DNA of 64,000 nucleotides. Source: RUG11237 sp045119215 (GTDB taxonomy: Bacteria > Bacillota > Clostridia > Lachnospirales > Lachnospiraceae). Every line of letters begins with the position of its first letter. Position 1 is the first letter of the stretch. The notes under the pieces were generated by a model. It did no database searches, was not told the DNA's origin, and saw only the letters and a program-made list of their open reading frames with translations. The position numbers and the translations under genes were made by a program. Location: NCBI GenBank assembly GCA_045119215.1, contig JBGVDD010000229.1, positions 35,585-99,584 of the forward strand, read 5' to 3'. Shown here in pieces: positions 27,320 through 35,116 of the stretch.

Positions 27320-28150
27320 TCATCTCCTATCTAAAAAAATAAATAAATAAAAAATTGAAAACAATCTCATGATAAAAAAGAACCAATATAATATTTTGCC
27401 TAATCCTTTTGTGTTTGCAAATAAATTATGACCTAGTGATCCAAGCAAAAACAAAACTACAAACTCATATAAACTATATAAGTCATCCACATTGTGCTCA
27501 AGTATAAAAACGTAATCCGTATATGCTACAAGTATAGGGACACAAAGAAAAACTACAATTACTAATGTGTTTACCAATCCTTTTAGCGCTCGTTTAATAA
27601 AGTCTTGCTTTTCGAAGTCTATGTATGATATACACTCATACACATTATTTCCTATCTTTTTACAAATAAAACCAGCATCAATTTCTTTACTAGGATGTGC
27701 TCCCGAAAAAATAATTGTTGATGCTCCAAAAATAGCATATGCTGTTGTATTAGGAATAAAAATCAGATTACCTAATGTATAATTCAGTTCATTCACAATT
27801 TTATAATCTTTTTTGTCTATCCTAAAATATTTGTTAGGTAACTTAGTTCCTGTTTTTCTAAAACCAAAAAAACGATATACTGAAGCTACAAACACAACTA
27901 AATATATCACCATTGAAATACTCTGAAAAGAAGCTGTAAACAGCGAATTTTTTTCAATCAACATGGCTTCATTTTTCTTTGACAAACACCACCCACATAT
28001 CCCTGTAAACAAAGAGACCATTGATAAGAAAAACTGTAATTCAACTGTATGCCATCTATACCATTTCCCAGGAAATGCGTTGAACAAAAAACAAAATAAA
28101 AGAACCATAATATCAAATGAAACTATGGATAGTGCATAAATCATTATCAT
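27320..28150 (-). CDS. polytopic membrane protein, candidate immunity factor
   Basis: 276 residues, no family recognised. Hydrophobic segments lie at about 3-25, 37-57, 72-94, 195-215, 228-245 and 250-272, with a soluble loop of about 95-185 between the third and fourth. The start ATG overlaps the stop of the effector-like gene by 4 bp (ATGA), with GGGAGG upstream, so the two are translationally coupled. That coupling and the membrane location are what would be expected of an immunity protein against a membrane-acting T7SS effector, but this is inference. Confidence 0.75.
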   Translation of the reverse strand: MIMIYALSIVSFDIMVLLFCFLFNAFPGKWYRWHTVELQFFLSMVSLFTGICGWCLSKKNEAMLIEKNSLFTASFQSISMVIYLVVFVASVYRFFGFRKTGTKLPNKYFRIDKKDYKIVNELNYTLGNLIFIPNTTAYAIFGASTIIFSGAHPSKEIDAGFICKKIGNNVYECISYIDFEKQDFIKRALKGLVNTLVIVVFLCVPILVAYTDYVFILEHNVDDLYSLYEFVVLFLLGSLGHNLFANTKGLGKILYWFFFIMRLFSIFYLFIFLDRR

Positions 28151-29271
28151 ATTCTATCCTCCCAAAAGGTTTTCCCCCACTTTGTCACTACATTAATGCT
28201 ACTTTTTGTAGTACTTCCAGCTTTATTCCCTATGTAAATCGCACTGTCAATTATAGCATCCGATGCTAGTTCTGTAAGATTCTTCTTATTATCTTCGCCC
28301 CATAAATGTGCTGTGACTGCTTCAACCCCCGTATTAACTGCCCAAACCGCTCCAACAGCTACTGCTCCAACAGCTACCGCAGGTGCTGACGCACCTATTA
28401 AGGCCGTGGCTCCAGCTGTCGCTAGTGCTCCTACCCCTATGTCTATTGCTGTTTCAACAACAGTTTCTGATACAACTCGTGCATTCGACATTTCTGGATT
28501 TTTATTTTGTTCTTCTTTATTGCTGACAAAATTGGTTACTGCTGATAACCCAGCCCAAGACCATTTTGTACCAACTTTTATCTTGCTCCCTACAGTTCTG
28601 ATAGTTGAGGTAGTTGGAGCAGTTTTAAAACCATAATTATCAATTTCCTTTAGAAGTGCAGCTTTAAATATAGTTCCTCTTGTTGCCGTTGTAGCTTCTT
28701 CAGCAGTAGTAAACAACTTAGTAACTGCTCCACCTTTTGTCCAGTCACCAAAAAGTGTTTCTCTTACATTACTATTATCTTTATATGCATTTTCAGCTAA
28801 GGTGCCAAATCTAGTAACACAATCTTTTGATACATTAATTATGCTCTTACAAACAGTAGCTTTTTCTTTATTTGATATAGCGTTGCCTAGAGTGTATATG
28901 GATTTGACAATGGAACCAACGTTACCAATTTTTCCAACAACTTGAAATAAGCCCTTCATCCAATTGATTTTATACCCAGAGACTTCATTTTTCAACTCTT
29001 TCTCTGAATTAGTATTTTCAACTGAATCATACTGTCTTCTAGCATTCCCAAGATACTTTTTCATCTCATCAAGACCTCGAGAATAATCAGATAATTCTCT
29101 GCTTATTCCTAATAATATAGAGTCAATACCCGACTCTGCCTTAATATCCCAATCAAGATTTCGGGAAACGGAATCGAATTGTTCCACAATCGAATCAACT
29201 CTGCCAAGAATTCCTTGTAAATCCAATTCATAATCACCTAACAGAGATGTATCTACTTTTATTGTAGGCAA
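28147..29271 (-). CDS. T7SS effector-like protein with WXG100-like N terminus and glycine zipper
   Basis: 374 residues. The N-terminal about 85 residues form a WXG100-like helical hairpin directly behind three WXG100 genes, but with LDWDI in place of a clean WxG. The middle is polar. Residues about 278-318 form a Gly/Ala/Val-rich glycine-zipper stretch (GVGALATAGATALIGASA and AVAVGAVAVGAVWAV), as in membrane-inserting LXG effectors such as TelE or TspA (family analogy). There is no nuclease or protease motif. It is followed with 4-bp overlap by a membrane protein. Confidence 0.72.
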   Translation of the reverse strand: MPTIKVDTSLLGDYELDLQGILGRVDSIVEQFDSVSRNLDWDIKAESGIDSILLGISRELSDYSRGLDEMKKYLGNARRQYDSVENTNSEKELKNEVSGYKINWMKGLFQVVGKIGNVGSIVKSIYTLGNAISNKEKATVCKSIINVSKDCVTRFGTLAENAYKDNSNVRETLFGDWTKGGAVTKLFTTAEEATTATRGTIFKAALLKEIDNYGFKTAPTTSTIRTVGSKIKVGTKWSWAGLSAVTNFVSNKEEQNKNPEMSNARVVSETVVETAIDIGVGALATAGATALIGASAPAVAVGAVAVGAVWAVNTGVEAVTAHLWGEDNKKNLTELASDAIIDSAIYIGNKAGSTTKSSINVVTKWGKTFWEDRI

Positions 29272-29302
29272 TTAAAATCACCTCTCTTTCGGTATGGTAA
29301 TA

Positions 29303-29602
29303 TTAGCTTTTCTGTCCTTCGGCTCCCTGGGTAACTGAAGACTCTACCTTATCATAGTCATCAGCTGCCTGAGTTAAGAAATCGGCATACTGATTAATTG
29401 TCTTGTAGATTTCTTCAAAATCATCAGACAACCCCTTAAATTTATTTATCAGTGTTTCGGCAGACTCACCTTCCCATGTTGATTTTAAACCATCTATTTC
29501 ATTCTTCATTTCATCTGTAAAAGTCTTTATGGATTTTGAAACTGTTTTAAATCCGTTCGCTTTTTCTCTCATTACTGCTGAATTTACTTTAATTGTAGCC
29601 AT
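29303..29602 (-). CDS. WXG100 family protein (third copy)
   Basis: 99 residues forming a helix-turn-helix hairpin with the turn motif W-E-G in STWEGESAETL near residue 43. A C-terminal helix contains YDKVESSV, compatible with the YxxxD/E export signal of type VII substrates. It is small and lacks a Sec signal. It is closest to the effector-like gene (31 bp) and may be its export partner. Confidence 0.9.
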   Translation of the reverse strand: MATIKVNSAVMREKANGFKTVSKSIKTFTDEMKNEIDGLKSTWEGESAETLINKFKGLSDDFEEIYKTINQYADFLTQAADDYDKVESSVTQGAEGQKS

Positions 29603-29615
29603 TTTAAGTTACCTC

Positions 29616-29927
29616 CTAGTTCCCTGTATATAAGTTGCCTGCGGCATCTTTTAATGCTTCTTCCGTTGCTTTATAATTTGCTGCTGCTGTTTTCAAAAAT
29701 TCTGCATAACTAAGTAGTACTTTAGACATCTCCTCAAAATCATTTCTGTAACCTTCAAGTTTTGAATTAAATGTCTCGCTTGCGATGCCTTGCCACTGAG
29801 CTGACCTCAGATTTTGAAGTTCTGTATATAGCTTAGCCCATTCTGTGTTATAATTTGCTGTTTTTTCTTCAATTACTGCTGCTGAAGACTCTAATCTTTC
29901 TGTTGTTACTGCCCATTTACTTCCCAT
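29616..29927 (-). CDS. WXG100 family protein (second copy)
   Basis: 103 residues of the ESAT-6/EsxA type. The central turn W-Q-G is in SAQWQGIASETF (about residue 45), and the C-terminal helix has YKATEEALKDA (YxxxD/E-like). A GGAG box precedes the ATG. It differs in sequence from its two neighbours, so the three are likely to have separate partners. It is probably secreted as a dimer. Confidence 0.92.
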   Translation of the reverse strand: MGSKWAVTTERLESSAAVIEEKTANYNTEWAKLYTELQNLRSAQWQGIASETFNSKLEGYRNDFEEMSKVLLSYAEFLKTAAANYKATEEALKDAAGNLYTGN

Positions 29928-29945
29928 GGTTAATCTCCTTTCAAG

Positions 29946-30275
29946 TTAAAACATGTTTTCTTTTTTTCCATTATTTGCTCCTGCTAATTGTGCTGCAAGC
30001 TCTGCTTGACGTTCGTCTTCCCGCTGAATTTTTGTGGCAACATCATGGATTGTTGATGCCACATCAGACATGGAACGTTTTGTCTTTCTCAAATCTGAAA
30101 TCAGCAGAGAAAGATGTTTTTGATAAGCTGTAGATGCAGGACCTTTCCAATTCGACCCAATGGAAGTCAGGATATTCTCTAATTTTTGAATCTCACCACC
30201 CAAATCACTGGACAAATTGTCGATTTTTTCTGCTTGTCCCATTACCTGTCCAATATTAATTCGAAAGCCTGCCAA
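29946..30275 (-). CDS. WXG100 family protein (first copy)
   Basis: 109 residues. The turn W-K-G is in SNWKGPASTAYQKHL (about 43-57), preceded by a helix with GQAEKIDNLSSDLGGEIQKL. The C-terminal part is a longer charged helix (IQREDERQAELAAQLAG). It is a WXG100-type secreted or chaperone protein. It lies 13 bp downstream of yukD. Confidence 0.9.
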   Translation of the reverse strand: MAGFRINIGQVMGQAEKIDNLSSDLGGEIQKLENILTSIGSNWKGPASTAYQKHLSLLISDLRKTKRSMSDVASTIHDVATKIQREDERQAELAAQLAGANNGKKENMF

Positions 30276-30288
30276 GATATCACCCCCT

Positions 30289-30546
30289 TTACATTAATAT
30301 CAATCTTTCGCCACTGACTATTCCCAATTGGCGTAGATTGCAATCTTGAGACAACACTTTTCCTGTATTTGCTTGGACAAGGCAATGATTACTATCTTTA
30401 TTACACTCTGCATCGGGATATTCATCTGTTAGTGTTTTTAGTATCAAGTTAGTTATCAGCAAAACATGCATGTCATTGGGAACTATGTAATTATGTGTTA
30501 TATTGAGGCCTAATACTTCAATATTAATAGACACCCTTTCACTCAT
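30289..30546 (-). CDS. YukD/EsaB ubiquitin-like T7SS protein
   Basis: 85 residues with the YukD beta-grasp pattern: beta hairpin at the start (SINIEVLGLNITHNYIVPND), helix LITNLILKTLTDEYP, and the end motif LRQLGIVSGERLIL. In Bacillus and Staphylococcus the homologue (YukD/EsaB) is an essential accessory of type VII secretion. The ATG abuts the essC stop codon, with GGAGG inside the end of essC. Confidence 0.88.
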   Translation of the reverse strand: MSERVSINIEVLGLNITHNYIVPNDMHVLLITNLILKTLTDEYPDAECNKDSNHCLVQANTGKVLSQDCNLRQLGIVSGERLILM

Positions 30547-33500
30547 TTATATACCTCCGATTTCAATATATGTCGCAGTATCTTTATCATATACGATGGC
30601 TTGATTCTCTTCAAGTTTCAGATTTCTATATTCTTCCGGAATCTTATAGAAATCATCATTTAAAAGGTAAGCAAAATTATTATCAGCCTCTCCGCCTATT
30701 ATCATACCGAATTCAGTTTTCACTAATCGTAGGAATAATTCAGTACAATTATAATCGTAAATTCTATTCATGGAATCAAATGTTATTATCATTTTTTCCG
30801 AATTTGTTCTTAAGATACACTCTAATTGTTCCAATGCTTCATCGGATATTTCATCGAATAAATCTGTAAAACCATCAATTACTAAGATATCACTGCAAGA
30901 TTCAAACTCTTCCACATAGGCATCAATGTCATGAATAAGCATATTTTCCGGAATATTGAGGAATTCGCCTCTCTTAGAATAAACTTTTAATTCCTTTCCC
31001 AAATGAATTACCTGAAGGCACATTTCTGACACGAGTTCAGGATTGTTATCCCGATTAGCCACAAAAGCCATTTTCTGAGTATTAAGAGAAAAACCAATTT
31101 TTTCTCCACTGGAAATATCTATCCCAAGTATAATTGAATTTGTATCATTTGAACCATAGTATTTCTTCATTTCCTGTTTTTGATATATTGGTTCATTTGA
31201 TTCCTCATCGTAAAAAGGTAGTGTGTCTGATTCAGAAATCGTATATGGTGTCAATACCCCATATTTTTCAGATAATAAAGCATAATATGTGTTAATCTTC
31301 TGCATCCTATTAGATTCTGATTCAGCATCAAAAGGAACTGCAACCTGCATTTCAACAGCAGTTTTATTATTTAAAACAATGGCTCTTCCTTTTACATTTT
31401 CAGGAAATACAGGGATGGAAATGTTGAGAATATCTCTATAGCTTCCCGTATCATTCATATTAAATACTACCTTATTGCTAATATGATCTGTAACTTTGTA
31501 ATAAATTGCCCCCTTACTATTTCCGGTAATGATAAAGTAAATGCCGCAAGCTCTTGCTGCTGCAATATGCTGAACTAATAAATCCTCGCATCTATACATT
31601 TTTTCACGGAATGATGCATAGTTGTCTATGACGGTGAGTATAATAGGCATGTCCATTCCACCAGTCTCAAGATAAGATTCATAATTGGCACAATTCGCCT
31701 CTGCAAATTTTACCCTTCTATCTATAATGATTTGACCGATGGTACTTAACAATTGACTTACCTTTGATTCATCTTCAGCTGTTACATACCCAGCACAATG
31801 AGGCATTTTGGATAAAGCTATTAAACTTCCTCCATTAAAATCTAAAATGAACGAGTTAAAAGCCGATGGATCATTCTTTTGTGCCATAGCATAAAAAATG
31901 GACTGGATTAACGTGCTTTTTCCTGTTCCAGAAGAACCATAAATTGCTAGGTGCCCGCCTTTTACAAAATTTATCTCATAGTTTATTTGACTTTGAACTT
32001 GTGGCAAGTCCAATAGACCGCATACCACTGTTCCAAAGAAACTATTCTCGGTTTCCATAATCAATGAGTCCATTCTTAACTGCTCTGGCAATGGGGCAAG
32101 CCATAATTTCTTCGTCTTAATGTGTAAATCTTCGCCGAGGCTGACTATAGTGTTCATTATTGCTTCAAGTTGGGTAAGTTCTGTCTTCTCCATTTTTGCG
32201 GTAGCTTTTGCTTCTCTGAGTCTCTCTCCTGGCCAGTTCACCATGCTGACTGTGATATTATCTTCATCTATAAAGGAATCTTGTGGAACATAATCCGCCC
32301 CACTATACCCAGATTGTACTAATTCAAAGATTTCATCATATCCAATCTGAATGTAAGCTCTACCAGGATTTTTTATCATAGCTGCGATAGGTTTATTTAT
32401 CATATCTGAACTATCCTGTTTATCCATTACTTTTAAGCAGACTCTGAACCGGGAATTGCTCCAAATCTGGGGGTCGACCACTCCGCTGGGTTTCTGGGTA
32501 GCCAATATCAAATGAATTCCTAAACTTCGCCCAACCTGTGCTATATCTACCAACTTCGCCATAAACTCTGGGTGCTGTGTTTTCAACTGGGCAAATTCAT
32601 CAATCACAATAATTAAATGTGGCAATGGTTCTATTAATCTATGCTCCTTATAATATCTATGATAAGAATTAATGTCTATTTTATCTATTCCAAGCATCGA
32701 TGCGGATTCGTTAAAAATCTTTTGTCGGTTTTTAACTTCCGCTTCTAAGGAAACTAATGCTCTATATAGTGTATTTCCCGATAGATTTGAAATGGTAGCT
32801 GACAAATGAGGGCTATTTAAGAATGGTCTGGCCATATCACCACCTTTAAAGTCAACTAAGACAAATGCAACTTCATCCGGGCTGTAATTAACCATCATAG
32901 ACAATATATACGCTTGTAAAAACTCGCTTTTTCCGGAACCGGTGGTCCCAGCAACCAGGCCGTGGCATCCATGATACTTTTCATGAATATCCAGACAAAA
33001 TATATCACCACCTGCCATAACACCAATAGGAACAGCTAATGAATTATGTGAATTATTCAGGTTCCAATGGCTGGCAATATTTAACGCATCAACATTCCCA
33101 ACTTTATATATATCAAGAAAAGATGCTTTTTCAGGAACATTAGCTGTAGATTTTCCCTTCGGAATCTCTACTTTAGACAATCCTCTTACTAAGTTATGCA
33201 TGTCTTTGTCGGTTAATAAATCTGGTTGAAACGTAATAAATTTGTTATCATTTTCGTTTTTTATATATACTCCACAAATTTCTTCATTGTGCTGAATGAT
33301 AGCTTCACATTCTTTGGGAATTTGATTAAATCGTTCTCCTATAAAAATGGATGAAACACCTACCCTATTTCTTCCATCAACCAGAACTTTTTTAAATGGA
33401 ATATTATCAATGATTGATTGTTCAAATACAAAAACTACATAATATGGGTTTCTTATATCATCCTTATCTAAAGTTTCCTCTCTAGTACGAATTTTTTCAT

Positions 33501-34353
33501 CTAAATCACTGAATAAGCTATATGCCTCTGATTTTGAAGCAGCGATAAATCTCCTTGTTTTGTCTGAGGACCACAAATGAGGAAGGTCATTGAATATCCC
33601 ATATTCCTTTATTTGGTAACGGTTATAAACCATGACTATTTTCAGTTCCTCGGGTGAGTATAATGATACCAAATTTGTGATAATATTTCTGATAATTAAA
33701 TTATAATCACCAATGACTCCAATCACTTTATTGGTCATAAGTGATAAAATGATAGGAACGTTTTTCAACTTGTGGTATTTGCCTGCCAGTTCATATGCCT
33801 CATTTTTTAAGCAGTCATCGTATAGTTCAAATCCTCTTTTTTTGATAGCAACCTGCACCTCGAAAGGTTTTTCTCCAATTCCAAGCCGAATGCTGAGAAA
33901 ATCGTCATCCATCTTGGTTCTTTCCCAAAGATGTCTATTTTGATTTGATATATTTGAGATAAGTTCTAAACAATTAGGATATAAGGATTCATTCCATATC
34001 CGGGTATTTCTCTCGTACGAATGAAGTATTTCGTGCTCCTTTTCGCTTAAGTATTCTCTATATCTTTCTTGTCTGTGTTGTTCATTTCTTACCATTTGCT
34101 TTCTATTGTAATTTCTTGAAAGTTTCGGCCAAAATACTGCACCCAAAAACATGCTCATAACCATTATAGCACTAGGAATAATAGAAGTATAATCTTTGTG
34201 TTCTGAGTCCAGTACTCTGGAAATAGTAACACCTAAACTTGCTAACATAGCAAATGCCATTGTAATTGATGGACCAGCTGTCAATATGAAGGGAACTTCT
34301 ACTTGTTTTTGTAGTGGAGTAGGATAATCAATCTCAATGGTACCCATATCCAA
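30547..34353 (-). CDS. essC: EssC/YukB T7SS motor ATPase (3' part of a split frame)
   Basis: Membrane-bound FtsK/SpoIIIE-type motor of type VII secretion. Residues are numbered from a TTG at 34353, giving 1268. Two transmembrane helices (about 21-45 and 57-75) precede a degenerate ATPase-like region. Next come ATPase D1 (Walker A GTTGSGKS 469-476, Walker B IIVIDE 581-586) and D2 (Walker A GSSGTGKS 806-813, Walker B ILTVID 905-910). D3 (about 1080-1250) has no Walker A. The EssC N-terminal FHA pair is missing here and is encoded in the overlapping upstream frame. Neither the TTG nor the ATG at 34347 has a ribosome binding site, so translation probably depends on a frameshift at 34356-34362. 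Confidence 0.9.
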   Translation of the reverse strand: MDMGTIEIDYPTPLQKQVEVPFILTAGPSITMAFAMLASLGVTISRVLDSEHKDYTSIIPSAIMVMSMFLGAVFWPKLSRNYNRKQMVRNEQHRQERYREYLSEKEHEILHSYERNTRIWNESLYPNCLELISNISNQNRHLWERTKMDDDFLSIRLGIGEKPFEVQVAIKKRGFELYDDCLKNEAYELAGKYHKLKNVPIILSLMTNKVIGVIGDYNLIIRNIITNLVSLYSPEELKIVMVYNRYQIKEYGIFNDLPHLWSSDKTRRFIAASKSEAYSLFSDLDEKIRTREETLDKDDIRNPYYVVFVFEQSIIDNIPFKKVLVDGRNRVGVSSIFIGERFNQIPKECEAIIQHNEEICGVYIKNENDNKFITFQPDLLTDKDMHNLVRGLSKVEIPKGKSTANVPEKASFLDIYKVGNVDALNIASHWNLNNSHNSLAVPIGVMAGGDIFCLDIHEKYHGCHGLVAGTTGSGKSEFLQAYILSMMVNYSPDEVAFVLVDFKGGDMARPFLNSPHLSATISNLSGNTLYRALVSLEAEVKNRQKIFNESASMLGIDKIDINSYHRYYKEHRLIEPLPHLIIVIDEFAQLKTQHPEFMAKLVDIAQVGRSLGIHLILATQKPSGVVDPQIWSNSRFRVCLKVMDKQDSSDMINKPIAAMIKNPGRAYIQIGYDEIFELVQSGYSGADYVPQDSFIDEDNITVSMVNWPGERLREAKATAKMEKTELTQLEAIMNTIVSLGEDLHIKTKKLWLAPLPEQLRMDSLIMETENSFFGTVVCGLLDLPQVQSQINYEINFVKGGHLAIYGSSGTGKSTLIQSIFYAMAQKNDPSAFNSFILDFNGGSLIALSKMPHCAGYVTAEDESKVSQLLSTIGQIIIDRRVKFAEANCANYESYLETGGMDMPIILTVIDNYASFREKMYRCEDLLVQHIAAARACGIYFIITGNSKGAIYYKVTDHISNKVVFNMNDTGSYRDILNISIPVFPENVKGRAIVLNNKTAVEMQVAVPFDAESESNRMQKINTYYALLSEKYGVLTPYTISESDTLPFYDEESNEPIYQKQEMKKYYGSNDTNSIILGIDISSGEKIGFSLNTQKMAFVANRDNNPELVSEMCLQVIHLGKELKVYSKRGEFLNIPENMLIHDIDAYVEEFESCSDILVIDGFTDLFDEISDEALEQLECILRTNSEKMIITFDSMNRIYDYNCTELFLRLVKTEFGMIIGGEADNNFAYLLNDDFYKIPEEYRNLKLEENQAIVYDKDTATYIEIGGI

Positions 34354-35039
34354 TGTTTTTTTATTCTTGGGGTTTGAACATACAGCATATTATTATTCTC
34401 ATTTGGTAAACATTTGTCCGGTACATTTTTTAATGGAAGGCCATTAACGTGTATATTTGATGGAATAATCAATATACCTTTATAGAAAACCATCGTCGTA
34501 CCCATAATAAAAATGTGATCTCCATTTGTCAGTCGATGATTTATTCTTTTAGTTCCATTTATATAGACACCTGCTTTATTAGAAATATCCTCTACAAAAC
34601 CATTTCCATCTTCATCAGTCGTAATGATTGCATGCTTTCTTGAAACGCTTTCAGATACATTCAGCACAATAGCGGAATTTTCACTTCGCCCAACTAAATA
34701 ACTGGATTTTCTGCCAAGCTCATATATAGTTGAGGAAATTGAACATTTTTTATATTCAATTACCAGTATACCGAGAGATATATCTTGGTATGATATGTTA
34801 ATATAGTCCCCGGATTTTAAAAGCGTCTTTCCTTGCACTTGCTCTTCATTAATGTGAAACGTCCATTCTGAATCTTTAGGGTCAAAATAGTACTTATCTT
34901 CCTCCGTAACAACTGGAAAACAATATCGAATCCCCTGGAATGCATGTTCTTCACTTACGATACTATTAAATGATTCTGACAATATTTCACGAATATTGTA
35001 TTGGTGATATTGATCGTTTCCAAATACAACAATAAACAT
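34299..35039 (-). CDS. essC: tandem FHA-domain protein (5' part of split essC)
   Basis: 246 residues from the ATG at 35039 (GGGGGAG 4 nt upstream). I prefer it to an earlier in-frame GTG at 35072. A degenerate FHA-like domain (about 1-100) is followed by a canonical FHA domain (about 112-190) with GRSENS, SRKHA and the N-x-G-V-Y-I-N-G loop that bind phosphothreonine. The last true EssC-like residues are the linker QTPRIKK. After that the frame runs 55 bp into essC in another phase and ends in unrelated sequence. This is the N-terminal half of a normal EssC. Confidence 0.85.
   Translation of the reverse strand: MFIVVFGNDQYHQYNIREILSESFNSIVSEEHAFQGIRYCFPVVTEEDKYYFDPKDSEWTFHINEEQVQGKTLLKSGDYINISYQDISLGILVIEYKKCSISSTIYELGRKSSYLVGRSENSAIVLNVSESVSRKHAIITTDEDGNGFVEDISNKAGVYINGTKRINHRLTNGDHIFIMGTTMVFYKGILIIPSNIHVNGLPLKNVPDKCLPNENNNMLYVQTPRIKKHWIWVPLRLIILLHYKNK
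34356..34362 (-). other. A7 slippery run at the essC frame junction
   Basis: Minus strand reads ATA-AAA-AAA-CAT in the FHA frame, the heptamer A-AAA-AAA. A -1 slip gives ACA-TTG-GAT-ATG, which is the EssC frame. It yields 228 + 1 + 1268 = 1497 codons, a normal EssC length. Confidence 0.75.
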
Positions 35040-35116
35040 TTTTCTCCCCCTCGCATATATAGTTACTGACACAATCCTAGTAAACAGTAACCTCTATTCA
35101 TACTACGGCATTATTC

